Assembly (NCBI GenBank): GCA_001544595.2
Contig: FCOH02000033.1
Coordinates: 1 to 54,351 of the forward strand
Direction: 5' to 3'
Source of the DNA: Caballeronia peredens
GTDB lineage: Bacteria; Pseudomonadota; Gammaproteobacteria; Burkholderiales; Burkholderiaceae
DNA length: 54,351 nt
Within the stretch, counting starts at the first letter, position 1. Each line of letters starts with the position of its first letter. The notes below the pieces were generated by a model. That model was not told where the DNA came from, did no database searches, and saw nothing but the letters and a program-made list of their open reading frames with translations. Position numbers and translations under genes: made by a program. This document shows, piece by piece, positions 1-9,198 of this stretch.

Positions 1-282
1 GCAGCGGAGCTGGAGCTGATCATCGATGGCAAGAAGCGCAAGCTGCGTCTGCCGTACGAAGGCGTGAGCGTGCTCGACGTGGGCCTGAAAGCGGGACTCG
101 CGCTGCCGTATGCGTGTAAGGGTGGCGTGTGCTGCACGTGTCGCGCGAAAGTGCTGGAAGGCGAAGTGAAGATGGACAAGAACTACACGCTGGAACCGCA
201 CGAGATCGAAGAGGGCTTCGTGCTGACGTGCCAGTGCCATCCGCTGAGCGAGCGTGTCGTCGTGAGTTTCGACGAGCGTTGA
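1..282 (+). CDS. paaE: PaaE C-terminal part, phenylacetyl-CoA epoxidase reductase subunit (partial at window edge)
   Basis: The reading frame is open from base 1 and stops at 280-282, so only the last 93 residues are present. They form a plant-type [2Fe-2S] ferredoxin domain with cysteines in the pattern CKGGVCCTC and a fourth in LTCQC. In PaaE this domain is C-terminal to an FAD/NAD(P)H reductase module and passes electrons to the PaaABC(D) oxygenase that epoxidises phenylacetyl-CoA. The identification rests on this domain plus the thiolase, paaH and paaK directly downstream on the same strand. Without the N-terminal reductase domain, another ferredoxin reductase cannot be excluded from sequence alone, but the context makes PaaE by far the best call. 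Confidence 0.85.
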   Translation, partial: AAELELIIDGKKRKLRLPYEGVSVLDVGLKAGLALPYACKGGVCCTCRAKVLEGEVKMDKNYTLEPHEIEEGFVLTCQCHPLSERVVVSFDER

Positions 283-304
283 GCGCCGGTCATTCGCGGT
301 ATCG

Positions 305-325
305 CGCGCATCGCAACGATGCGCG
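305..325 (+). other. intercistronic stem-loop between paaE and the thiolase gene
   Basis: A perfect 9-bp stem, CGCGCATCG (305-313) and CGATGCGCG (317-325), closes a 3-nt loop. No T-tract follows, so it does not look like an intrinsic terminator. It lies in the 143-bp gap between two genes of one pathway, where such a hairpin could stabilise the upstream mRNA or cause partial termination. Function is inference. Confidence 0.4.
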
Positions 326-425
326 AAGCCCAAGCATTTGAAACCATTCAGGCGCCGAAGTCGTTCGCAATGCAACTATTGCGCGGCTTCGTCGCGATCG
401 ATCATTCTCCATATCGGGACTTGCC

Positions 426-1628
426 ATGACAGAAGCCTTTATCTGCGACGCGATTCGTACGCCCATCGGCCGCTACGGCGGTGTGTTCAAGGACGTGCGC
501 GCCGACGACCTCGGCGCTGTGCCGATCGCCGCGCTCATGAAGCGCAACGCATCGGTGGACTGGTCGCAATTCGATGACGTGCTCTACGGCTGCGCGAATC
601 AGGCAGGCGAAGACAATCGCAACGTCGCGCGCATGTCGGGCCTGCTGGCCGGCTTGCCGATCGACGTCCCCGGCTCGACGATCAATCGCCTGTGCGGTTC
701 CGGCATGGACGCGGTCGGCAGCGCGGCACGCGCGATCAGGGCAGGCGACGGCACGCTTTATATCGCGGGCGGTGTCGAGAGCATGACGCGCGCGCCGTTC
801 GTGATGGGCAAGGCGTCGAGCGCGTTCTCGCGTTCGGCCGATATCTTCGATACGACCATCGGCTGGCGCTTCATCAATCGTGCGATGCGCGAGCAATACG
901 GCGTCGATTCGATGCCCGAAACGGCGGAGAACGTAGCCGTCGATTTCGGCATCTCGCGTGATGCGCAAGACCGCTTCGCACTGCGCAGCCAGCAGCGCGC
1001 AGCGCGCGCACAGGCCGACGGCACGCTCGCGCAGGAGATCGTCGCCGTGAATGTGCCGCAAAAGAAGGGCGAAACGATCGAGATCGCGCGCGACGAACAT
1101 CCGCGCGAAACATCGCTCGAGACGCTCGCCAGGCTGAAAGGCGTCGTGCGTCCGGACGGCAGTGTCACGGCCGGCAACGCATCGGGCGTGAACGATGGCG
1201 CATGCGCGCTCATCGTCGCGAGCGAAGAGGCAGCCAAGCGCCATGGCCTCACGCCACGCGCACGCATCATCGGCATGGCGACGGCGGGTGTCGCGCCGCG
1301 CATCATGGGCATCGGTCCCGCACCGGCAACGCAGAAGCTGCTTGCACGCACGGGCCTGACGCTCGCTCAGTTCGACGTGATCGAGCTGAACGAGGCCTTC
1401 GCATCGCAAGGCATCGCAGTGCTGCGTCAACTCGGGCTCGCCGAGGACGATCCGCGCGTGAATCCGAACGGCGGCGCCATCGCGCTCGGGCATCCGCTCG
1501 GCGCGTCCGGCGCGCGTCTCGTCACGACCGCACTCCACGAACTCGAACGCCGCAATGGCCGCTATGCGCTGTGCACGATGTGCATCGGCGTGGGGCAGGG
1601 CATTGCAATCGCCATCGAACGAGTCTGA
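426..1628 (+). CDS. pcaF: 3-oxoadipyl-CoA thiolase (PcaF/PaaJ)
   Basis: 400-residue thiolase, the usual length for the 3-oxoadipyl-CoA thiolase family. It cleaves 3-oxoadipyl-CoA with CoA to succinyl-CoA and acetyl-CoA, the last step of phenylacetate degradation, and also of the beta-ketoadipate pathway, hence the double naming. Visible landmarks are the nucleophilic cysteine in NRLCGSGMDAV (about residue 90), the catalytic histidine in GGAIALGHPLGASGAR and the second cysteine in CTMCIGVGQG near the C-terminus. The start at 426 has a modest purine stretch (CGGGA) upstream. Genes for paaH and paaK follow on the same strand with short gaps, so it probably belongs to one paa transcript. Confidence 0.93.
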   Translation: MTEAFICDAIRTPIGRYGGVFKDVRADDLGAVPIAALMKRNASVDWSQFDDVLYGCANQAGEDNRNVARMSGLLAGLPIDVPGSTINRLCGSGMDAVGSAARAIRAGDGTLYIAGGVESMTRAPFVMGKASSAFSRSADIFDTTIGWRFINRAMREQYGVDSMPETAENVAVDFGISRDAQDRFALRSQQRAARAQADGTLAQEIVAVNVPQKKGETIEIARDEHPRETSLETLARLKGVVRPDGSVTAGNASGVNDGACALIVASEEAAKRHGLTPRARIIGMATAGVAPRIMGIGPAPATQKLLARTGLTLAQFDVIELNEAFASQGIAVLRQLGLAEDDPRVNPNGGAIALGHPLGASGARLVTTALHELERRNGRYALCTMCIGVGQGIAIAIERV

Positions 1629-1638
1629 GGGCCGCGTC

Positions 1639-3159
1639 ATGACATCAGGCATTTCGACAAAGGCGCCCGTCGGCGTGATCGGTGCAGGCGCGATGGGCGC
1701 GGGCATCGCGGAGGTTGCCGCGCTCGCGGGCCACATCGTGCTGCTTTGCGACCTCGATCCCAACGCGCTCGACCGCGCGCGCAAGGGCATCGCGGCGAAT
1801 GTGCAGCGCCTGATCGATAAACAGAAGCTCGATGAAGCGGCGGGTCGCGCGGCCATCGAACGTGTGCGCGTCGTGACGAATCTCGCGGACATGCGAACGA
1901 CAGCGCTCGTCATCGAGGCCGTCGCCGAACGGCTCGATATCAAGCGCGCGTTGTTCGCGGAACTCGAAGGCATCGTGACGCCGGAATGCATTCTCGCGAC
2001 CAACACGTCGTCGATTTCGATCACGGCGATTGCCGCGCCGTTGAAGCACCCGTCGCGCGTGGTCGGCATGCACTTCTTCAACCCCGCGCCGTTGATGGCG
2101 CTGGTGGAAGTCGTGAGCGGCCTCGCTACCGCCGATGCCATTGCGCAAACCGTCTACGCGACCGCCGCAGCGTGGGGCAAGAAGCCCGTCTTTGCGAAGT
2201 CGACGCCGGGCTTCATCGTCAATCGCGTGGCGCGGCCGTTCTATGCGGAAGGCCTGCGCGTGCTCGGCGAGCAGGGCGCGGATGCCGCTTCCATCGATGC
2301 CGTCATGCGCGATGCGGGCGGCTTCAGAATGGGCCCATTCGAACTCATGGATCTGATCGGCCACGACGTGAACTTCGCGGTGACGCAATCGGTGTTCAAC
2401 GCTTACTTCAACGATCCGCGCTTTACGCCTTCGCTGATACAGCAGGAGTTGGTGAACGCGGGGTTCCTCGGCCGCAAGACGGGCCGCGGTTTCTATGACT
2501 ATGCCGCGGACGCCGCGAAGCCCGCGCCGCGTATCGAGACGAACACGCGCGCGCCTGCGAAGATCGTGCTCGGCGCAAGCACTTCGCTGTACGAGAGTCT
2601 GCAATCGCGTTTCGCGCAGCACGCCGATAGCGAACGGCGCGAAGATCTGCCCGGCCTCATCGCGCAGATCGACGATGCCTGTCTCTTTCTTACCGATGGC
2701 CGCACCGCGACTGAACGCGCGCATGCGCTCGGCATCGACAACGTCGTGCTGATCGATCTCGCGCTCGACTATGCGAACGCGCCGTGCGTGGCCATTACTC
2801 GCGCGCGTCAATGTAGCGACGATGCTTACGCGGCCGCCGCCGGCGCGCTTGCGAGAAGCGGTTATGCAGTCGTGTCTTTCAGGGACATCGCCGGCATGGC
2901 CGTGATGCGCACGGTAGCGATGCTGGTCAACGAAGCGGCGGACGCGGTGAATCAGGGCGTCTGCACGAGCGCCGATCTCGACCTCGCGATGGAGAAGGGC
3001 GTGAACTATCCGCTCGGACCGCTCGCGTGGGGCGAGCGCATCGGCATCGAACGTGTTCACGACGTGCTGCTCCATCTCGCGGCGCACTACGGCGAGGACC
3101 GCTATCGCGCGTCGCCGCTGATCGCGGCCTTGCGTCATTCGGGCCAGCGCTTTCATTGA
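1639..3159 (+). CDS. paaH: 3-hydroxyacyl-CoA dehydrogenase PaaH (3-hydroxyadipyl-CoA dehydrogenase)
   Basis: 506 residues from the ATG at 1639; the frame is open further upstream, but that stretch overlaps the thiolase gene. The N-terminus carries the NAD-binding motif GVIGAGAMGAG, followed by the catalytic histidine region GMHFFNPAPLM and the ELMDLIGHD segment of the 3HCDH fold. A second 3HCDH C-terminal-like domain occupies the last ~100 residues (KGVNYPLGPLAWGERIG). This two-domain, ~500-residue layout is that of PaaH, which oxidises 3-hydroxyadipyl-CoA to 3-oxoadipyl-CoA, the substrate of the preceding thiolase. It starts 10 bp after the thiolase stop, implying co-transcription. Confidence 0.92.
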   Translation: MTSGISTKAPVGVIGAGAMGAGIAEVAALAGHIVLLCDLDPNALDRARKGIAANVQRLIDKQKLDEAAGRAAIERVRVVTNLADMRTTALVIEAVAERLDIKRALFAELEGIVTPECILATNTSSISITAIAAPLKHPSRVVGMHFFNPAPLMALVEVVSGLATADAIAQTVYATAAAWGKKPVFAKSTPGFIVNRVARPFYAEGLRVLGEQGADAASIDAVMRDAGGFRMGPFELMDLIGHDVNFAVTQSVFNAYFNDPRFTPSLIQQELVNAGFLGRKTGRGFYDYAADAAKPAPRIETNTRAPAKIVLGASTSLYESLQSRFAQHADSERREDLPGLIAQIDDACLFLTDGRTATERAHALGIDNVVLIDLALDYANAPCVAITRARQCSDDAYAAAAGALARSGYAVVSFRDIAGMAVMRTVAMLVNEAADAVNQGVCTSADLDLAMEKGVNYPLGPLAWGERIGIERVHDVLLHLAAHYGEDRYRASPLIAALRHSGQRFH

Positions 3160-3207
3160 AGCGAATTCGTGTCATCCATTTTTTGAGCCTTCATGCAGGA
3201 GACAACC

Positions 3208-4533
3208 GTGGTTCAAGCCATTGCACAACAGAGCGAACTGGAACCGATCGAACGCGCGAGCCGCGACGAATTACAGGCGTTGCAACTCGAACGACTCAAA
3301 TGGTCTTTGCGTCACGCATATGACAACGTGCCGCACTATCGTCGCGCGTTCGATGCGGCAGGCGTGCATCCCGACGATCTGCGCGAACTCTCCGACCTCG
3401 CGCGTTTCCCGACCACGTCGAAGTCCGATCTGCGCGACAACTATCCGTTCGGTCTCTTCGCCGTGCCGCGCGATCAGGTGGTGCGCGTGCATGCCTCGAG
3501 CGGCACGACGGGCAAACCGACGGTCGTCGGCTACACCGCGAAGGACATCGACACGTGGGCCAACGTCACCGCGCGCTCGATTCGCGCGGCGGGCGGCCGC
3601 AAGGGCGACACGCTGCACAACGCATTCGGCTACGGCCTTTTCACGGGCGGCCTCGGCATTCACTACGGCGCCGAGCGTCTGGGATGCATGGTCGTGCCGA
3701 TGTCGGGCGGGCAGACCGAAAAGCAGGTGCAACTGATCCGCGATTTCGAGCCGTCGATCATTCTCGTCACGCCGTCGTACATGCTGAATCTGATCGACGA
3801 GATGACGCGTCAGGGCATGGACCCGGCGAACACGTCGCTCAAGATCGGTATCTTCGGCGCGGAGCCGTGGAGTCAGGGCCTGCGCAGCGAGATCGAAAAA
3901 CGCGCAGGCATACAGGCGCTCGATATCTATGGTCTCTCTGAAATCATGGGGCCGGGCGTCGCATGCGAATGCATCGAGACGAAGGACGGCCCGACGATCT
4001 GGGAAGACCATTTCTATCCGGAGATCATCGACCCGCTGACGGGCGAAGTGCTTCCCGAAGGCAGCACGGGAGAACTCGTGTTCACATCGCTCACGAAGGA
4101 AGCGATGCCGATGATCCGCTACCGCACCCGCGATCTCACGTCGCTGCTGCCGCCGAGCGCGCGTTCGATGCGACGCCTCGCGAAGATCACGGGCCGCTCC
4201 GACGACATGCTGATCATTCGCGGCGTGAATGTGTTTCCGAGCCAGATCGAAGAGTTGATTCTCGCGATTCCGCGTTTGAGCGGGCAGTATCAGTTGTGCG
4301 TGTCGCGCGAGGGTCATATGGATTCGCTGGCCGTTGCCGTCGAAGCGCGCGCGGAAATTTGCGCGACGTTGAGCGACGGCGATCGTGCCGGCCTGTCGCG
4401 TGAACTTCAGCAACGCGTCAAGACGATCGTCGGCGTATCGACACAAGTGCGCGTGCTCGATTCCGGCGAACTGCCGACGACCGCCACAGGCAAGGCCAAG
4501 CGCGTGCTCGACCTGCGCCCCGCGACCGTCTGA
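3208..4533 (+). CDS. paaK: phenylacetate-CoA ligase PaaK
   Basis: AMP-forming ligase that activates phenylacetate to phenylacetyl-CoA, the entry reaction of the pathway. The P-loop-like AMP-binding motif SSGTTGKPTVVGYT lies near residue 95, and the C-terminal domain has the ITGRSDDMLIIRGVNVFPSQ segment typical of PaaK. I chose GTG 3208 because AGGAG (3197-3201) sits 6 nt before it. An in-frame ATG at 3193 would place that Shine-Dalgarno inside the coding sequence and add five residues. Length is about 441 residues, normal for the family. Last recognised gene of the paa block. Confidence 0.93.
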   Translation: MVQAIAQQSELEPIERASRDELQALQLERLKWSLRHAYDNVPHYRRAFDAAGVHPDDLRELSDLARFPTTSKSDLRDNYPFGLFAVPRDQVVRVHASSGTTGKPTVVGYTAKDIDTWANVTARSIRAAGGRKGDTLHNAFGYGLFTGGLGIHYGAERLGCMVVPMSGGQTEKQVQLIRDFEPSIILVTPSYMLNLIDEMTRQGMDPANTSLKIGIFGAEPWSQGLRSEIEKRAGIQALDIYGLSEIMGPGVACECIETKDGPTIWEDHFYPEIIDPLTGEVLPEGSTGELVFTSLTKEAMPMIRYRTRDLTSLLPPSARSMRRLAKITGRSDDMLIIRGVNVFPSQIEELILAIPRLSGQYQLCVSREGHMDSLAVAVEARAEICATLSDGDRAGLSRELQQRVKTIVGVSTQVRVLDSGELPTTATGKAKRVLDLRPATV

Positions 4534-4549
4534 CAAGCTGCTTCGTCAA

Positions 4550-4572
4550 GCGCCCCGCATTCCGCGGGGCGC
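4550..4572 (+). terminator. stem-loop after paaK, possible terminator without T-tract
   Basis: Perfect 9-bp inverted repeat GCGCCCCGC (4550-4558) and GCGGGGCGC (4564-4572) with a 5-nt loop, 17 bp after the paaK stop. No run of T follows, so it would be a weak or Rho-assisted terminator, or an mRNA-stabilising 3' hairpin. Confidence 0.5.
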
Positions 4573-4628
4573 AATCCGCTTCCCACCATCTGGAGCACGC
4601 GTTCCATTTCCGGTGCGGTCAATCATTC

Positions 4629-4675
4629 TTCTGCAGAATTCTTTCCGCATAAACCCTCGCAACCGTTTGCGCAAA
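4629..4675. promoter_or_regulatory. two 10-bp palindromes upstream of the RND operon
   Basis: TTCTGCAGAA (4629-4638) and TTTGCGCAAA (4666-4675) are both perfect palindromes. They lie in the relatively AT-rich 240-bp gap before the efflux permease, with centres 37 bp apart. They are plausible operator half-sites or operators for a regulator of the efflux operon. No regulator gene adjoins the operon inside the window, so any regulator is encoded elsewhere. I see no convincing sigma70 -35/-10 pair. Confidence 0.35.
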
Positions 4676-4773
4676 TTGTTTTGTAAGCTTCAGTTGTGTC
4701 ATCGTAGCGGGTGCATTCGTGTCGCACTAGAACAGCATTCGAATAACGAACAAACGGGGCAGGCGGAACTTCG

Positions 4774-7700
4774 ATGTGGATCGTCAGACTCGCGCTCAAG
4801 CGCCCGTACACGTTCGTCGTCCTGTCGCTGCTTCTGCTGATCATCGGTCCGCTCGTCATCCTGCGCACGCCGACCGACATCTTCCCCAACATCGACATTC
4901 CGGTGGTCAGCGTCATCTGGTCGTACACGGGTCTGCCGCCCGATCAGATGGAGCGCCGCATCACGCTCAACTATGAGCGCGGCCTGTCGGTGGCGGTGAA
5001 CGATATCGAGCATATCGAATCGGAATCGCTGCCGGGCATCGCGGTGATCCGCATCTATTTCCAGCCGAACGCGAATGTCGATGAAGCGATCGCCGAGATC
5101 ACGGCGCTCTCGCAGACGCAATTGCGTTCGCTTCCGCCAGGCATCACGCCGCCGAACATCCTGCGCTTCAACGCCTCCACCGTGCCGATTCTGCGGCTCG
5201 CGTTGTCGTCGGCGGAACTCACGGAGCAGCAGCTCTACGACTTCGGCAACAGCTTCCTGAAGACGCAGCTCGCGACCGTGCAGGGCGCATCCGTGCCGTT
5301 GCCATACGGCGGCAAGCAACGTCAGATCATGGTCGATATCGACTCGCGCAAGCTGCAGGCGAAGAACCTCGCACCGACCGATGTCGTCAACGCGATCAGC
5401 GCGCAGAACCTCATCCTGCCGACGGGCACGACGAAGATCGGCTCGATGGAATATTCCGTCGGCCTGAATGCGAGCCCGAACTCGATCGAAGGCCTGAACG
5501 ACATACCGATCCGCACCGGCCCCGGCGGCACGATCTATATCAAGGACGTCGCGAACGTGCGTGACGGCTTTCAGCCGCAGACCAACATCGTGCGCGTGGA
5601 CGGCACGCGCGCGTCGCTACTCACGATCAACAAGAGCGGCAATGCATCGACGCTCGATATCGTCGCGCGTGTGAAGAATCTGTTGCCCACGCTGCGTGGC
5701 ATGGTGCCCGAGTCGCTCAAGATCGAGCCGGTCGCGGATCAGTCGCTGTTCGTGCGTGCCTCGGTGTCGGGCGTGTTGCGCGAAGCGGTGATCGCGGCGG
5801 GCCTGACCGCGCTCATGGTGTTGCTCTTTCTCGGAAGCTGGCGCGCGACGCTCATTATCGCGATCTCGATACCGCTCTCGATGCTCACCTCGATCGTCGC
5901 GCTCTCCGCGATCGGGCAGACCATCAACATCATGACGCTGGGCGGCCTCGCGCTCGCGGTCGGCATTCTCGTCGACGACGCCACCGTCGCTATCGAGAAC
6001 ATCAGTCAGAATCTGGAGCAGGGCAAGGAACTGGAGCAGGCGATTCTCGACGGCGCGCAGCAGATCGCGGTGCCCACGCTCGTCTCGACGCTCTCCATCT
6101 GCATCGTGTTCATTCCGATGTTCCTGCTGACCGGCGTCGCGCACTATCTCTTCGTGCCGATGGCCGAAGCTGTGGTCTTCGCGATGCTCGCATCGTATTT
6201 CTTCTCGCGCACGCTGATCCCGACGCTCGCGAAATATCTGCTGCGTCATCACGAACACATGGGCGGCGATGTCGAATCGATGAAGGGTTCGCGCAATCCG
6301 TTCGTGCGCGTGCATCTCGCGTTCGAACGGCATTTCGAGTCCGTGCGCAATCGCTACACGCGCTTTCTCGAAGCGCGGCTCGCGCGGCCAGGACGCTTCG
6401 CATCCCTGTTTCTGCTGTGTTGCCTGTTGTCGCTGGGTCTTGCGCCGTTTCTCGGACGCGACTTCTTTCCCGCGATCGATTCCGGTGTGATCGCGCTGCA
6501 CATGCGTGCAAAAACCGGCACGCGTATCGAGGAAACCGCGGCGCTCACCGATCGCGTCGATGCGCGCATCCGGCAACTGATTCCGCGCGGCGAGATTCGC
6601 TCGATCATCGACAACATGGGTCTGCCGGTGTCGGGCATCAATCTCTCGTACAACAACACGGGCACGGTCAGTTCCGCCGATGCCGACGTGCTCATCAGCC
6701 TGAACGAAGATCACGCGCCGACCGAGGGCTATATCCACGAACTGCGCAAGCGTCTGCCGCAGGAGTTTCCGGGCGTCGCGTTCTCGTTCCTGCCCGCGGA
6801 TATCGTCAGCCAGATTCTCAACTTCGGCGTGCCCGCGCCGATCGATATCGCGATCACCGGACGCGACGTGCGTGGCAATCGCGTGCTCGCGAATCGTCTG
6901 CTGGAGAAGATTCGCCGCGTGCCGGGTCTCGTCGATGCGCGCATTCAGCAGCCGTCCGATCTGCCTTCGATCAATGTCGAGGTCGATCGCACGAAGGCGC
7001 TGCAAGCGGGCTTCACGCAGCGCGACGTCGCGAACAATTTGCTGATAACGCTATCGGGCAGCCAGCAAACGACACCGACGTTCTGGCTCAATCCCGTGAA
7101 CGGCGTGAGCTACAACGTCATCACGTCCGCGCCGCAGTACGACATGGACTCGCTGCAATCGGTCGCCAACATTCCGGTCACGTCGGCGAGCGGCAAGACC
7201 AATATTCTCGGCGCGCTTGCGTCGCTCTCGCGCGGCTCTCGCGACGCGGTCGTCTATCACTACAACGCGCAGACCACGATCAATCTCTATGCGACGACCG
7301 AGCGGCGCGATCTCGGCGCGGTGTCGGACGACGTGCAGCGCATCATCGACGAGGCGCGCGGCGAGTTGCCCAAAGGCTCGTCGATCGAGATGCGCGGTCA
7401 GGTCGAGACGATGAACGGCTCGTTCTCCGGTCTTGCGTTCGGGCTCATCCTCGCGGTTGTGCTCGTGTATCTGCTGATCGTCGTGAACTTCCAGTCGTGG
7501 ATCGATCCGTTCGTGATCATCACCGCGTTGCCGGGCGCGCTCGCGGGCATCGTGTGGATGCTGTTCCTCACGCATACGACGCTCTCGATTCCCGCCTTGA
7601 CGGGCGCGATCATGTGTATCGGCATCGCGACGGCGAACAGCATTCTCGTCGTGAGTTTTGCGCGCACGGCGTTGGCCGAACACGGCGACGCCGTGCGCTC

Positions 7701-7962
7701 CGCGCTCGAAGCCGGCTATTCGCGCTTTCGCCCCGTGCTGATGACCGCGGCCGCGATGATGATCGGCATGGTGCCGATGGCCATCGGTCTCGGCGAAGGC
7801 GGCGAGCAGAACGCGCCACTCGGCCGCGCGGTGATCGGCGGCCTCATGGTGGGCACGATCGCGACGCTGTTCTTCGTGCCGGTGGTGTTCTCGATCATCT
7901 ATCGACGCATGGAAGCGCGTGGCAAGGGGCCGGACGCGGCAGCCCATGAAGCGGCGCACTAA
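4774..7962 (+). CDS. RND efflux transporter, inner-membrane permease subunit (AcrB/MexB-like)
   Basis: 1062 residues, the normal size of a hydrophobe/amphiphile-efflux RND pump. A first membrane helix at residues ~10-30 is followed by a large periplasmic porter domain, a helix bundle with the proton-relay aspartate pair in GILVDDATVAIEN, then the duplicated second half ending with helices in the last ~170 residues. It acts in the inner membrane as a proton-driven trimer that expels drugs, solvents or metabolites. The substrate cannot be told from sequence. It is first in an operon with the adaptor (28-bp gap) and the outer-membrane factor, an order that differs from the common adaptor-permease-OMF arrangement. 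Confidence 0.93.
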   Translation: MWIVRLALKRPYTFVVLSLLLLIIGPLVILRTPTDIFPNIDIPVVSVIWSYTGLPPDQMERRITLNYERGLSVAVNDIEHIESESLPGIAVIRIYFQPNANVDEAIAEITALSQTQLRSLPPGITPPNILRFNASTVPILRLALSSAELTEQQLYDFGNSFLKTQLATVQGASVPLPYGGKQRQIMVDIDSRKLQAKNLAPTDVVNAISAQNLILPTGTTKIGSMEYSVGLNASPNSIEGLNDIPIRTGPGGTIYIKDVANVRDGFQPQTNIVRVDGTRASLLTINKSGNASTLDIVARVKNLLPTLRGMVPESLKIEPVADQSLFVRASVSGVLREAVIAAGLTALMVLLFLGSWRATLIIAISIPLSMLTSIVALSAIGQTINIMTLGGLALAVGILVDDATVAIENISQNLEQGKELEQAILDGAQQIAVPTLVSTLSICIVFIPMFLLTGVAHYLFVPMAEAVVFAMLASYFFSRTLIPTLAKYLLRHHEHMGGDVESMKGSRNPFVRVHLAFERHFESVRNRYTRFLEARLARPGRFASLFLLCCLLSLGLAPFLGRDFFPAIDSGVIALHMRAKTGTRIEETAALTDRVDARIRQLIPRGEIRSIIDNMGLPVSGINLSYNNTGTVSSADADVLISLNEDHAPTEGYIHELRKRLPQEFPGVAFSFLPADIVSQILNFGVPAPIDIAITGRDVRGNRVLANRLLEKIRRVPGLVDARIQQPSDLPSINVEVDRTKALQAGFTQRDVANNLLITLSGSQQTTPTFWLNPVNGVSYNVITSAPQYDMDSLQSVANIPVTSASGKTNILGALASLSRGSRDAVVYHYNAQTTINLYATTERRDLGAVSDDVQRIIDEARGELPKGSSIEMRGQVETMNGSFSGLAFGLILAVVLVYLLIVVNFQSWIDPFVIITALPGALAGIVWMLFLTHTTLSIPALTGAIMCIGIATANSILVVSFARTALAEHGDAVRSALEAGYSRFRPVLMTAAAMMIGMVPMAIGLGEGGEQNAPLGRAVIGGLMVGTIATLFFVPVVFSIIYRRMEARGKGPDAAAHEAAH

Positions 7963-7989
7963 AACCACAGATCTGCAGGCGGAGTGAGA

Positions 7990-9198
7990 ATGGAGAAGCA
8001 GTTGTCGCAACGATCGGGCAACACGAAACGCGGGCGCTTGTGGCTCGTGATCGCGCTCGTCGTGATCGTCGCGCTCATCGCGCAGGGCATCCTTTCGCGG
8101 CGTGCGGCGCACGCGGAACTCGAGCGCGATGCGAACGAGCATGGCATGCAGACGGTCGAGGTCATCAAGCCGACGCGCATGAAGGCTTCGCAGGATCTCG
8201 TGCTCGCGGGCGATATCCGCGCATTTTCCGATGCGCCGATCTTCGCGCGCACCAACGGTTATCTGAAGCGCTGGACCGTGGATATCGGCACGAAGGTGAA
8301 GAAGGGCCAGTTGCTCGCGGAGATCGATGCGCCCGAAATCAACGACCAGTTGCGTCAGGCGCGCGCCGATGCGCAGACCGCGCGCGCGAATTATCTGCTC
8401 GCCAGGACGACCGCCGAGCGCTGGGCGCAGATGCTCAAGAACAATTCGGTGTCGCGTCAGGAGACCGACGAGAAGAACGGCGACATGCTCGCGAAAGAAG
8501 CGGCATTGAACGCGGCGCAGGCGAACGTGTCGCGGCTCGAACAACTCGTATCGTTCCAGAAGATCTATGCGCCGTTCGACGGCGTCGTGACCGCGCGCAA
8601 TACCGATGTCGGCCAGTTGATCGATGCGGGCAGCGGCGCGGCAGGGCGCGAGCTCTTTCACATTCAGGATGCCTCGACGCTGCGCGTATTCGTCGACGTG
8701 CCGCAGGCGTATGCGCGCATGGTCAATACGGGCTTGCCCGCCGAGCTGCTGCTCAACGAAGAGCGCAATCGCAAGTTCGAGGGCGTCACGGTGCGCACGG
8801 CGGGCGCGGTCGATCCGGTCGCACGCACGATGCGTGTCGAGGTCGATGTCAAGAATCCGACCGGCGAGTTGTTCGCGGGCGCGTATGCACAGGTGCGTTT
8901 TCGTCTCACGAGCGCGAATCCTTCGTATACGCTGCCGGGCAACGCGTTGCTGTTCCGCCCCGATGGCGTGCATGCCGCAAGTGTCGATGCGGACAATCGC
9001 GTGAAGCTCCTGCCGATCACGCTGGGCACGGACTACGGCACGCGCGTGTCCATCGTGTCGGGCCTGAAGGGCGACGAGCGCGTGATCGTCAATCCGCCCG
9101 ATTCGATCATCGACGGCGCGGCCGTGCGCGTCGGCCGCGCGGCTGGGGGCGCGGGCGCGAGCGGCGCACCGGCGAAAGCAGAAGGAAGCGAGTCGTGA
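7990..9198 (+). CDS. RND efflux periplasmic adaptor (membrane fusion protein)
   Basis: 402 residues from the ATG at 7990, which has GGAG at 7981-7984; a GTG at 7984 is possible but sits on that site. One N-terminal membrane anchor (about residues 13-30) has no lipobox. It is followed by a biotinyl-lipoyl-like half motif (SDAPIFARTNGYLKRW), an alpha-helical hairpin region rich in Ala/Gln/Arg, the second lipoyl half (KIYAPFDGVVTARNTDVG) and beta-barrel/membrane-proximal domains. This is the standard HlyD/AcrA-type architecture linking the permease to the outer-membrane channel. Middle gene of the operon. Confidence 0.92.
   Translation: MEKQLSQRSGNTKRGRLWLVIALVVIVALIAQGILSRRAAHAELERDANEHGMQTVEVIKPTRMKASQDLVLAGDIRAFSDAPIFARTNGYLKRWTVDIGTKVKKGQLLAEIDAPEINDQLRQARADAQTARANYLLARTTAERWAQMLKNNSVSRQETDEKNGDMLAKEAALNAAQANVSRLEQLVSFQKIYAPFDGVVTARNTDVGQLIDAGSGAAGRELFHIQDASTLRVFVDVPQAYARMVNTGLPAELLLNEERNRKFEGVTVRTAGAVDPVARTMRVEVDVKNPTGELFAGAYAQVRFRLTSANPSYTLPGNALLFRPDGVHAASVDADNRVKLLPITLGTDYGTRVSIVSGLKGDERVIVNPPDSIIDGAAVRVGRAAGGAGASGAPAKAEGSES

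Noticed and set aside
402..2141. 579-codon minus-strand frame across the thiolase and paaH genes
   Set aside because: Low-complexity Arg/Ala product, no ribosome site, opposite to two conserved catalytic enzymes.
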